Source of the DNA: Anaerolineales bacterium UBA3940 | GTDB lineage: Bacteria > Chloroflexota > Anaerolineae > Aggregatilineales > UBA3940 | Assembly: GCA_002385675.1 (NCBI GenBank) | Contig: DGDY01000060.1 | Span: forward strand, 1 to 10,313 | Direction of reading: 5' to 3' | DNA length: 10,313 nt | Part shown: one piece after another, positions 1-6,344 of the stretch | How the letters are laid out: every line of letters begins with the position of its first letter | Position numbering within the stretch: the stretch's first letter is position 1 | Notes under the pieces: generated by a model | The model's input: the letters and a program-made list of their open reading frames with translations, nothing else | The model's database searches: none | Told to the model about the DNA's origin: nothing | Made by a program: the position numbers and the translations under genes

Positions 1-419
1 ATGGCCGAAAAAGGCAGAAAATCGGGCAGCGTAAGCACCAGGATCAGGTCGTAGCGGTGGGTGATCTGCCGGCGGGTGAGGAACCACAGCGAGGCCAGCC
101 AGAAGGAAAGGTACTCTGCGATATAGCGCAGAAAGCCCGCACGCTTGCGCGGCACCGCCCACGTGCGGAACACCCGCACGCCGTTCTCGACGCTCATCCG
201 GGGCTCGCCCTTTTGCCGCAGGCAGAACACGTCGACCTCGTAGCCTGCCGCCAGCAGTGCGCGGATCTGGTTCTCCATCCGCTGGTCGCCGGGATAATAG
301 CGGTGCCGGACGACGCACGCGCGCCCCGCTTCGATGCGGCACGCCGCCGCAGGCGGACGGCTGTCGCCCAGCTCACACGTCGGCCCCTGCCCCCGCGCGG
401 GGTCGGATGAGCGCCTCAT
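1..419 (-). CDS. Glycosyltransferase family 4, N-terminal part (runs off left edge)
   Basis: The minus-strand frame from an ATG at 419-417 stays open for 139 codons to the window edge, so only the N-terminal domain is present. After about 33 nondescript residues, a first beta strand (ACVVRHR, residues 34-40) leads into YYPGDQRMENQIRALLAAGY (41-60). This is the usual opening of GT-B fold GT4 enzymes: a strand, a nucleotide/acceptor loop, then the helix before 'GYEVDVFC'. A second strand (DLILVLTLPDF, 124-134) also fits. The family transfers a sugar from a nucleotide sugar to a lipid-linked acceptor on the inner face of the membrane. The catalytic C-terminal domain with the E-x7-E motif lies outside the window. 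The gene starts 19 bases after the stop of the BY-kinase gene and probably shares its transcript. The start is uncertain: the frame is open further upstream, the only SD-like GAGG is about 17 bases away, and the extra N-terminal residues are atypical. Confidence 0.8.
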   Translation of the reverse strand, partial: MRRSSDPARGQGPTCELGDSRPPAAACRIEAGRACVVRHRYYPGDQRMENQIRALLAAGYEVDVFCLRQKGEPRMSVENGVRVFRTWAVPRKRAGFLRYIAEYLSFWLASLWFLTRRQITHRYDLILVLTLPDFLPFSA

Positions 420-438
420 TACCGGGTCGTGTGTAACC

Positions 439-2004
439 TCACGAATCGACTTCTTTAATCGCCGACGTGCCGCCGGCGCGCTCGGTCGTTGGGCGGTAAT
501 CGTAGCGGTACTTGCGATAGCCACGGTCCTCGTCCGCCCGGTTGACCACGATCCCCGCCAGCCGCGCGTTGATGTTCGTCAACTGCTCGCGGGCGTCGAT
601 CACGGCGTCCTTCGTGCTCGCCGTGAGCATCAGCACCAGCACGACGCCGTCCACGAGCGGCGCCAGGATCGCCGCGTCGGCCACCGCAAGGAACGGCGGC
701 GAGTCAACCAGGATCATCGAGTACCTGTTGCGCAGGTCCGCCAGCAACGGTTCCATCGGGCCCCGGCTCAGCAACTCCGCCGGGTTGTCGTCGGTCCGCC
801 CGCTCGGCAGGACGAAGAGGTGCGGCACGTCCGTCTCCACAATGGCGTCGTCAACCGGCACCACGCCGGAGAGCACCTCTGCAAGCCCGACCGTGTTCGG
901 TACGTTCAGGATGTGGTGCAGCTTCGGTCGGCGCAGGTCCGCGTCGATGACGAGCACGTCGCGCCCGCTCTGCGCGATGGAGTAGCCGAGGTTGGCAACG
1001 ACGGTGGACTTGCCCGCCTCTGGCTCGGCGCTCGTCACCAGCACCGTGCGCAGGTCCTCGTTGCGGGCCATCGAGAAGATCTGCGTCCGCAGATGGCGGA
1101 ACGCCTCGGAGTGGATCGAGTAGCCGTTGACAAGCGCGTTGCGGTCGGAGCGCCCGATGCGCGGGATCTTGCCGATGACTGTGAGGTTCGTTACCTCCTC
1201 GGCCTGCTTGCTGGTGTACAGCTTGTCATCGGTGAGTTCGAAGATGAAGGCCAGCGCCATCCCGCCGATCAGTCCCGCGCCCGCGCCGATCAGCACGTTC
1301 ATGAGCAGGTTCGGGCCGGAGGGCTCGTTCGGCGTCGTCGCGGGCTGGACGATCATAATCACGTTCGACTGGAGCGTCTGTGAGACGCGCGCCTGCGTGT
1401 ACGTGTCGAGCACGCGGTCGTACACACGCTCCTTCTCGTCGATCTCGCGGCTCAACTGGGCAATCCGCTCGGTCGGCACAGGGACCTGCGCGATGAGGTT
1501 GCGATACTCGGCGTCCAGTTGCTGGAGTTCCGCCTCCAGCGCGACAAGCTCTTGCTCAAGAATGGACTCAGCGAGGCGGCCCACCGACTCATACGACGTC
1601 TGGTCCTGATCGACCAGCACCTCCGCCAAGGTGTTCGCCACTTCCCGCGCCAGCGTCGGGTCGTGCGCGGTGACGCTCAGCTCCATGAGGTCGGTGTTGT
1701 TGATGACGCGCAGTTGGTATTCGGGCAACTCGGAGATCCCCAGCCGCTCCTGCACTGCCGACTTCACCGGCAGACTCTCGGACACCTCGATGTAGCTGTT
1801 CGCCAGCCGGCTGGAGTACTGCAGTTGAGTATAATCGACGGAGTCAAAACCGTAGGGCAGCAGGCGCAGCAGGACGGTCGCCGTGTAGGTGGGCCGCATC
1901 TGCATGGTGCCGACCGCGACGATAGCGCCTGTTACCAGCGCAGTGATCAGGATGATCCACTTGCGCCTCCACAGCGTCGTCAAATAGGATCTCGAGTTAT
2001 CCAC
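439..2004 (-). CDS. Polysaccharide co-polymerase / BY-kinase fusion (Wzz-Wzc type), copy 1
   Basis: This 521-residue inner-membrane protein should set chain length and control export of the polysaccharide through cycles of tyrosine autophosphorylation. The Wzz-type part has a transmembrane helix near residues 15-34, a periplasmic domain with a coiled-coil-like stretch (about 140-205), a proline-containing segment (221-231) and a second helix (about 234-255). The cytoplasmic kinase part has the oligomerisation motif E300-x2-R303-x2-R306, Walker A at 325-334 (SAEPEAGKST), Walker A' VLVIDADLRRP (350-360, D355 and D357), Walker B ILVDSPP (431-437, D434) and a C-terminal tyrosine cluster (Y496, Y499, Y501, Y503). 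Unlike copy 2, its Walker A has PEAGKST instead of PGEGKST, and 18 residues follow the last tyrosine. It starts with GTG at 2004 and overlaps the preceding stop by one base (TAGTG), with a strong SD six bases upstream, so it is translationally coupled to the deacetylase-like gene. No cognate phosphatase gene is visible. Confidence 0.93.
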   Translation of the reverse strand: MDNSRSYLTTLWRRKWIILITALVTGAIVAVGTMQMRPTYTATVLLRLLPYGFDSVDYTQLQYSSRLANSYIEVSESLPVKSAVQERLGISELPEYQLRVINNTDLMELSVTAHDPTLAREVANTLAEVLVDQDQTSYESVGRLAESILEQELVALEAELQQLDAEYRNLIAQVPVPTERIAQLSREIDEKERVYDRVLDTYTQARVSQTLQSNVIMIVQPATTPNEPSGPNLLMNVLIGAGAGLIGGMALAFIFELTDDKLYTSKQAEEVTNLTVIGKIPRIGRSDRNALVNGYSIHSEAFRHLRTQIFSMARNEDLRTVLVTSAEPEAGKSTVVANLGYSIAQSGRDVLVIDADLRRPKLHHILNVPNTVGLAEVLSGVVPVDDAIVETDVPHLFVLPSGRTDDNPAELLSRGPMEPLLADLRNRYSMILVDSPPFLAVADAAILAPLVDGVVLVLMLTASTKDAVIDAREQLTNINARLAGIVVNRADEDRGYRKYRYDYRPTTERAGGTSAIKEVDS

Positions 2005-3974
2005 TAGTCTCCTCCAACCTCAATCAGAACCTGAACGTCCGAATGAGCTGGAACATGTAGATCAATAATAATGAATCCATCCTCAAAACGGTACGGGAAC
2101 TCGACCCCGTTGACCAGAACGCGACGCGTGGAGGCGCCATCCGTCTCCTGCTTGCGCAGGTGGTAGATCCTCTCCATGCCCGAATTATTCCGGAACTCCA
2201 ACTGCCCGCAGCACATCATAATGTCAACGCTCTGATCGTCGTTGACCTTCATCTTGTGCATGTGGCTCAAGATATACCCCAGGCTGCGCCATTCTAGCTG
2301 GCCCGGAATAGCGTTGACGCGGTCCGCAATGACGTTGAACTCGCCCATCCCCCGCGTAAAGAGCTGGCCCGGCGTCGGCTCTGACCAGAACAGTGCGGGC
2401 CGGTCGATGAACAGGTCAAGCGCCGCGCTGCGAATAAACGGGTCCGCGCTCTGGAAGCTGTTGATATACTGCCGCCGCGCCACGAGTGGGAAGCCCTCGT
2501 AGTCGAGCACAGCCTGGTGCATGCCGAAGTCCCAGTCCGGCGGCGCAACCTCACCGAGCGGCACGTCCTGCGCGTTGACTGTCCCCAGGTAGTTCAGTTC
2601 CTTGAGCACGCGCAGCGTTGGCGCGGGCGAGATGCCGTATGGGAAGATCATCACGCGCGCCGCGGCAATGCCCGTATTGCGCTCGTGCGCCAGCATCCGC
2701 TCCAGCCCCTCTCTGATGTCCAGTTCCTGATCCAGCAGAGGGCGCGGGGCGTGCTGATCCGTATCAACTCCGGGGCCTTCCTGATAATAGTAAAACTCGT
2801 AACCGTCCTTGTTGTTACCATTCTGGACGAGCGAGAACCGGTCCGGGTTCCCGGTAAAGAGCGAGATGACATCAGGTTGCGACTGCTCGGCGGCGGCAGG
2901 GATCAGTGCGATGGTGGTGTGGAAGTCGTGCCGTTCCATCTGGCGCAGGAGTTCGGCGTAGTTGAGGTTCTGGTAGCCCTCGGCGAGCGGCGCCCCATCA
3001 AGTGTCAGATTAGCGTAGTTTACATCCTGATGCCACGCCTCGTCCCCCATTGTATACCGCATGGTCATCATGAGCGGCACAATCTTTGAAAAGTGCTCTG
3101 CCTCGTAGTACAGGCTACGCAGCGGCAGGTCGCGCAGAGCTACCTCACCCCTGTCTCCGGCGTTCAGGAAGACCGCCCCCTGCCCCAGCCGCTGCATGAC
3201 GAAGATCGGGTATATCTGGGAGAAGTCATCCACGGACGTAATGAGCTGCGTGACGCGGGCGTCGGGGTTCAGCTCCAGCGACCAGTCGGTCTGCTCCAGC
3301 ACCCGCGTCAACTCGATACTCTGCCCGGATAGCTCGCGGGTGACCTCCGGGGCTTCCGTCATGACCTTCCAGTTACGCACCGAGTCGTTGCGGTCCGTCA
3401 CCCCGATGACCGCATCATCGGTGAGCGCCTGCAGTGCCCCCAGGTTTGTCTCCTCATCCACCTCGTAGACAAGCAGCGACGCACCCTGCTGCTCGACCAG
3501 CGCGCGCAGGATATTAAGTTCCAGCGCAGAAAGCTCCGCCAGCGTTGAGGCGCTCAATCCGATCAGCTTGAACGGCTCGCCCGCCTCGTCCACGAGCATT
3601 TCTTCTGTGATCTCGACCGTGCTGGCGTCCAGCGTCGCGCAGCCCAGCCCGTAGAACTCGGCGACATTGCAGAAGAAGACGTCAAAGTTGGTGGGCTGCG
3701 CCGCCACCTGCACGAGCAGCACGTCCGCGATGTCCGGGCCTGCCCACGCTGGAGCGGGGCGCACGCCGGACGCATCAGGCGGGGCCGGTGTCGGCGCAGG
3801 CGAAGGCGTTGTCTCCTGGCCGGGCGAGTCTTCCTCGCCCCCCATGCCCGCCCGCGCGATGAGGCTCATCTCCGCATCGCGCGCGGGTGTGAAGCCGCCT
3901 GCCGCCAGTAGGCTCACCAGCAGCCCCAGCAGCAGCGCGACAAGGATGGCGACAGCAAACTGACTCTTGGTCAT
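2004..3974 (-). CDS. Membrane-anchored polysaccharide-deacetylase-like (NodB/DUF2334-type) protein, probably catalytically dead
   Basis: The 656-residue protein has an N-terminal membrane anchor or signal (about 7-27) and a Pro/Thr/Ser-rich linker (about 51-78), so the bulk should lie outside the membrane. Residues 80-290 form an alpha/beta region I cannot assign. Residues about 318-470 resemble a deacetylase-type barrel. LTLDGAPL (323-330) lies where the first metal motif (T/I-DD) belongs. It is followed by NYAELLRQMERHDFHTTIAL (338-357), NGNNKDGYEF (385-394) where H-G-x-x-H-x-x-x-E-F is expected, and FPYG plus TLRVLKELNYLG (444-464) as a third motif. The second Asp and both metal-binding His appear replaced (G327, N385, K389). 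The C-terminus (about 590-656) is beta-rich and could be an accessory carbohydrate-binding module. Its stop is coupled to the BY-kinase start. A role as a polysaccharide-binding or modifying partner of the export machinery is inference. Family assignment is by remembered motif pattern, so moderate confidence. The ATG start at 3974 has only a weak GGGA SD. Confidence 0.7.
   Translation of the reverse strand: MTKSQFAVAILVALLLGLLVSLLAAGGFTPARDAEMSLIARAGMGGEEDSPGQETTPSPAPTPAPPDASGVRPAPAWAGPDIADVLLVQVAAQPTNFDVFFCNVAEFYGLGCATLDASTVEITEEMLVDEAGEPFKLIGLSASTLAELSALELNILRALVEQQGASLLVYEVDEETNLGALQALTDDAVIGVTDRNDSVRNWKVMTEAPEVTRELSGQSIELTRVLEQTDWSLELNPDARVTQLITSVDDFSQIYPIFVMQRLGQGAVFLNAGDRGEVALRDLPLRSLYYEAEHFSKIVPLMMTMRYTMGDEAWHQDVNYANLTLDGAPLAEGYQNLNYAELLRQMERHDFHTTIALIPAAAEQSQPDVISLFTGNPDRFSLVQNGNNKDGYEFYYYQEGPGVDTDQHAPRPLLDQELDIREGLERMLAHERNTGIAAARVMIFPYGISPAPTLRVLKELNYLGTVNAQDVPLGEVAPPDWDFGMHQAVLDYEGFPLVARRQYINSFQSADPFIRSAALDLFIDRPALFWSEPTPGQLFTRGMGEFNVIADRVNAIPGQLEWRSLGYILSHMHKMKVNDDQSVDIMMCCGQLEFRNNSGMERIYHLRKQETDGASTRRVLVNGVEFPYRFEDGFIIIDLHVPAHSDVQVLIEVGGD
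2011..2015 (-). promoter_or_regulatory. Ribosome binding site that fixes the GTG start of BY-kinase copy 1
   Basis: The minus strand reads GGAGG, then six bases, then GTG. The SD lies inside the last codons of the upstream gene, and the stop TAG shares its G with the start (TAGTG). This supports GTG at 2004 as the true start and termination-reinitiation coupling of the two genes. Confidence 0.75.
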
Positions 3975-4034
3975 GCGAACGGATCCCGGTTGCCAACCAT
4001 GTCTGTAGTATACCTGTTCTGCATATTTCTAATA

Positions 4035-4099
4035 GTCCGGGCTGTGCCAGCCGGTGCGCGCGTATGGCAGTCACCCGCACCAGTGAGCACAGCCCGGAC
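4035..4099. repeat. Large nested hairpin in the spacer between dehydrogenase and deacetylase-like gene
   Basis: A perfect 13-bp inverted repeat (GTCCGGGCTGTGC at 4035-4047, GCACAGCCCGGAC at 4087-4099) encloses a symmetric 5x5 internal loop and an inner 6-bp stem (GGTGCG 4053-4058 with CGCACC 4076-4081) closed by a 17-base loop. In the minus-strand transcript it begins 16 bases after the dehydrogenase stop. No U tract follows (the next bases are TATTAGAAATAT), so it is not a classical intrinsic terminator. Transcript processing, 3'-end stabilisation or a protein site are alternatives. A TATACT at 4012-4007 just downstream could be a weak -10 for the next gene, but I see no convincing -35. Confidence 0.7.
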
Positions 4100-4115
4100 G
4101 GCATAAGACGGTTGC

Positions 4116-5195
4116 CTAGTTGATCTCGGCACGCCTGCTGAAGCTATCGCCCTGACGCGAACCATTCGGCGAACGGGCTTCCTCCACCATGAGCGCCTGC
4201 AGCCGCTTCTCACTATTGTAGAGCGATTCGTCAGCGCGCTCCAGCACCCGCACCACCCGCAGCCCGGAATACCCGTCGCTCTGCGGCGGCGTACCCTGCC
4301 GGATCGACTCGATGTAGTGCTCGCACTCCAGCCGCAGCGGTTCGACCCAGTCTACGGGGAGAGCGACACTGTCACCGTAGCGATAGTGGCAGCGAATCTC
4401 GCCCGGTGCAGCGCCCGCCAGCGGCATCGCCTGCCTGTCGTACAGCCGGACCTTCTCATCGGCGATATCGTCATAGACCAGCATCTTCTCGCTTCCGACG
4501 ATCACCATCCGGCGCGTCTTCGTCGGGCTGAGCCAGCTCACATGTACGTGCGCCAGTGTGTTGCCGGGGAACTTCATGTGAATATGCGCGATGTCATGGA
4601 CGTCCTCGAAGATGCTGGCGTTGCCCTCCGCGCTGACGGTCAGCGGCTCCATGCCGAGCAGGTACAGCAGGATCGAGATGTCATGTGGCGCGAGGTCCCA
4701 TATCACGTTTACGCTATTTTGAAAGATGCCGAGGTTGACACGCGATGAATCAATGTAGTGTATCTTGCCCAGGACACCCGAATCGATGAGTTGCTTGACG
4801 CGGCGGACCGCCGGATTGTATTCGAAGGTGTGACCGACCATCAGCGTCAGGCCCCGCCGCTCGGCGAGGTCAACGAGCAGTTCCGCATCACGGACGTTCA
4901 GAGCGAGCGGCTTTTCGACCAGCACGTGCAGGCCGTACTCAAGGCAGTCCCGCGCGATCGGGAAGTGAGTGGCGGGCGGTGTCGCTATCGCCACCGCGTC
5001 CACGCCGAGCCGGACAAAGTCAGCATAGTCCTTCGTCACAGCGATGTGCGGGTAGGCATCGCGAACCTCCCGCAGGCGACGGTCGTCCCGGTCTGCCACC
5101 GCGACAACCTCCACTCCGGGCAGTGCCGCGAAATTGCGCAGCACGTTCGGCCCCCAATAGCCAATACCGATCACTCCTACGCGTACGTCACTCAT
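4116..5195 (-). CDS. Gfo/Idh/MocA family sugar dehydrogenase
   Basis: This 359-residue soluble enzyme should oxidise or reduce a (nucleotide) sugar with NAD(P), probably preparing a precursor for the polysaccharide. The Rossmann motif G10-I-G12-Y-W-G15 follows strand VRVGVI, and VVAVADRD (30-37) ends in the acidic residues that usually bind the adenosine ribose. VDAVAIATPPATHF (65-78) and the family signature E94-K95-P96 follow; K95 is the usual catalytic lysine. The C-terminal domain carries WDLAPHD (166-172), with the D167/H171 pair seen in WbpB/WlbA-like members. Length is normal for the family. The tail after about residue 340 (RSPNGSRQGD...) looks disordered. The ATG at 5195 is preceded by AAGGA at 6-base spacing, and the gene starts 60 bases after the sugar-phosphate transferase stop, so one transcript is likely. 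The sequence does not reveal the exact substrate; a UDP-HexNAc-derived sugar is a guess from the WbpB resemblance. Confidence 0.93.
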   Translation of the reverse strand: MSDVRVGVIGIGYWGPNVLRNFAALPGVEVVAVADRDDRRLREVRDAYPHIAVTKDYADFVRLGVDAVAIATPPATHFPIARDCLEYGLHVLVEKPLALNVRDAELLVDLAERRGLTLMVGHTFEYNPAVRRVKQLIDSGVLGKIHYIDSSRVNLGIFQNSVNVIWDLAPHDISILLYLLGMEPLTVSAEGNASIFEDVHDIAHIHMKFPGNTLAHVHVSWLSPTKTRRMVIVGSEKMLVYDDIADEKVRLYDRQAMPLAGAAPGEIRCHYRYGDSVALPVDWVEPLRLECEHYIESIRQGTPPQSDGYSGLRVVRVLERADESLYNSEKRLQALMVEEARSPNGSRQGDSFSRRAEIN

Positions 5196-5255
5196 GAAAG
5201 GTCCTTTTCTTCACGATCTGCTTAACTGCTCATACCGGTAAAAGCATCCACTGTC

Positions 5256-5978
5256 CTATCCCGCGCCCTTACCCGCCAGCATAACAAATGGTGTACATGC
5301 CAGAATTAGAAGGTACAGCAATGGCGAGCGATGTTCCAGATACCAGATGTCGAGCCGGGCCATGTCATCAAATGTGGAAGCGCTGCGCTTGGTGACCTGC
5401 CACAGCCCGGTTATCCCCGGCATGGCGAGCAGCCGCTTCTGGTGCCAGGGCTCGTACATCTCCACCTCGTAGGGAATGGCCGGGCGCGGCCCGACCAGGC
5501 TCATATCGCCCTTGATCACGTTCCACAACTGCGGCAGCTCGTCGAGGCTCGTCCGCCGCAGGAAGCGCCCCACCCGCGTGACGCGGGGGTCGCCGATCAG
5601 CTTGTAGCGGTTCGAGCCTTTCGCCTCGCCGTTCTGCAGCGCCGCCATCGCCGCATGATCGTTCGCCATGTACGCCTTCATGAACTGCCGGTGGCGCTCG
5701 GAGGTCACGTGTTTGTACATGGTGCGAAACTTGTAGAACTTAAACGCACGCGCCCCGCCGATACACTCGTCGCCGGGTAGACACGGGCAGCCCCCCACAC
5801 GTGTCTGCACGAAAATGGCGGGGCCAGGGGAGTCCAGTTTGATCAGTAGAGCAATGAGTAGAAAGACCGGGGAAAGGGCAAGTAGCAGAGGAACCGCAAC
5901 GGCCAGATCAACAGCACGACTGAAGAGATAATACAATGGCTTGCCCAGAGCATGATACCTGTTCGATTCTCTCGCCAT
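5256..5978 (-). CDS. Undecaprenyl-phosphate sugar-phosphate transferase (initiating enzyme, WcaJ/EpsL class)
   Basis: The enzyme transfers a sugar 1-phosphate from a nucleotide sugar onto undecaprenyl phosphate and so starts repeat-unit assembly. With the start at 5978 it has 240 residues: one membrane helix (about 24-46), then [15 protein letters not shown] (48-62), FKFYKFRTM (79-87), [20 protein letters not shown] (134-153), [15 protein letters not shown] (155-169) and [10 protein letters not shown] (186-195). These are the conserved blocks of the bacterial sugar transferase family, including the catalytic DE pair (146-147), and the C-terminus ends in the typical GKGAG. It lacks the extra N-terminal helices of full-length WbaP/WcaJ, so it is the short catalytic form. 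Start choice: the frame is open to 6263, but the first 95 residues read as non-coding DNA. ATG 5978 has AGG at 7 bases; ATG 6005 touches its AGGAG with no spacing; TTG 5996 has AGGAG at 9 bases and is a real alternative. A C-x-C-x5-C insertion (residues 64-72) sits between two conserved blocks. Confidence 0.92.
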   Translation of the reverse strand: MARESNRYHALGKPLYYLFSRAVDLAVAVPLLLALSPVFLLIALLIKLDSPGPAIFVQTRVGGCPCLPGDECIGGARAFKFYKFRTMYKHVTSERHRQFMKAYMANDHAAMAALQNGEAKGSNRYKLIGDPRVTRVGRFLRRTSLDELPQLWNVIKGDMSLVGPRPAIPYEVEMYEPWHQKRLLAMPGITGLWQVTKRSASTFDDMARLDIWYLEHRSPLLYLLILACTPFVMLAGKGAG

Positions 5979-6074
5979 CTTCAGACCTGAATCCAATAAG
6001 ACCATCTCCTGAATAACCGGCGGGGCAGCCGGCACAATGCACGGCAGCACCGCCTGCTGGCAGCCCTGGTTCGC

Positions 6075-6126
6075 AAGCGTATGTATTATGAAAAGGTACG
6101 CTTCCGACAGAGGCGCAACCCGTACC
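6075..6126 (-). promoter_or_regulatory. Two mutually exclusive stem-loops in the transferase leader
   Basis: In transcript order, segment 1 (6126-6121, GGTACG) can pair with CGTACC in segment 2 (6100-6095), giving a 6-bp stem followed directly by UUUU. Segment 2 (6103-6097, AAGCGTA) can instead pair with segment 3 (6081-6075, TACGCTT), giving a 7-bp stem. Both use the same CGTA, so only one can form at a time, as in attenuators. The stems are short and may be chance; no riboswitch class is recognised. Confidence 0.25.
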
Positions 6127-6167
6127 ACCCCACCACACACATACCAGCAACCAGTAACAGTATTGTC

Positions 6168-6200
6168 ATTATAGGTGTGAATGCAGGCTAATTGTATCAA
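6168..6200 (-). promoter_or_regulatory. Candidate promoter for the sugar-phosphate transferase operon
   Basis: The minus strand carries a perfect TATAAT at 6173-6168. A TACAAT lies 17 bases upstream (6196-6191) and a better-looking TTGATA 21 bases upstream (6200-6195). The consensus -10 with a poor or badly spaced -35 fits an activator-dependent promoter, in line with the tandem repeat directly upstream. The transcript would start near 6161 and cover the transferase, the dehydrogenase and possibly the genes beyond. Confidence 0.45.
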
Positions 6201-6213
6201 CATAATCTTAATT

Positions 6214-6235
6214 TTTTGTGAAGATTTTGTGAAGA
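6214..6235. repeat. Perfect 11-bp tandem direct repeat, candidate response-regulator box
   Basis: TTTTGTGAAGA occurs twice back to back with no mismatch (6214-6224 and 6225-6235). On the minus strand each unit reads TCTTCACAAAA. The units repeat once per helical turn, the arrangement bound by OmpR/PhoB-type response regulators, and the TTCA core recalls the PHO-box units of actinobacterial PhoP. The repeat lies about 14 bases upstream of the candidate -35 of the transferase promoter, a typical activator position. Binding by any such protein is inference. Confidence 0.5.
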
Positions 6236-6294
6236 GAGGCGGTAGACGGTACAGCGCCCACATAGTAGAAGCGACGTGATCGCCTGCCGTTATG

Positions 6295-6327
6295 GGCGGG
6301 CTGCTCCGCGTAAAGGGAGCGCCCGCC
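6295..6327 (-). terminator. Strong hairpin after the GT4 gene (terminator-like, no U tract)
   Basis: Starting 17 bases after the GT4 stop, a 12-bp GC-rich stem with one bulged base forms. The arms are GGCGGGC-T-GCTCC at 6295-6307 and GGAGCGCCCGCC at 6316-6327, with an 8-base loop. No T run follows on the minus strand, so it would be a Rho-independent terminator only in a relaxed sense; it could also protect the 3' end. It suggests that the GT4 gene and the transferase operon are separate transcription units. Confidence 0.5.
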
Positions 6328-6344
6328 AGATAGACACGAGCTGT

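Larger units (their letters stand above)
5979..6344. other. Non-coding region upstream of the sugar-phosphate transferase
   Basis: This 366-base stretch has no convincing gene. Its centre (about 6160-6235) is much more AT-rich than the flanking genes. In minus-strand order it holds the hairpin after the GT4 gene (6327-6295), an 11-bp tandem repeat (6235-6214), a candidate promoter (6200-6168), two mutually exclusive stem-loops (6126-6075) and a small GC stem (CCGGC/GCCGG, 6016-6031) just before the possible transferase starts. The open frame that crosses it (6263-5979) has no homology-like motifs and looks accidental. A long 5' leader of about 180 bases is implied if transcription starts near 6161. 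Confidence 0.6.

Noticed and set aside
334..1383. Long plus-strand open frame opposite the GT4 start and BY-kinase copy 1
   Set aside because: Arg/His/Val-rich with no domain motifs; it is antisense to a gene with clear Walker and tyrosine motifs. A typical GC-rich shadow frame.
4035..4099. Intrinsic terminator at the nested hairpin
   Set aside because: No U tract on either side and the downstream gene appears to belong to the same pathway and strand; kept as an unexplained hairpin instead.
5908..6150. 80-codon minus-strand cysteine-rich frame in the transferase leader
   Set aside because: Overlaps the transferase start in another frame, has no good SD and a composition like translated non-coding GC-rich DNA. 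Considered as a leader peptide but unsupported.
5979..6263. N-terminal extension of the sugar-phosphate transferase to ATG 6263
   Set aside because: The extra residues show no family similarity, the DNA is AT-rich with promoter-like and repeat signals, and short-form family members begin only some 10-25 residues before the membrane helix.
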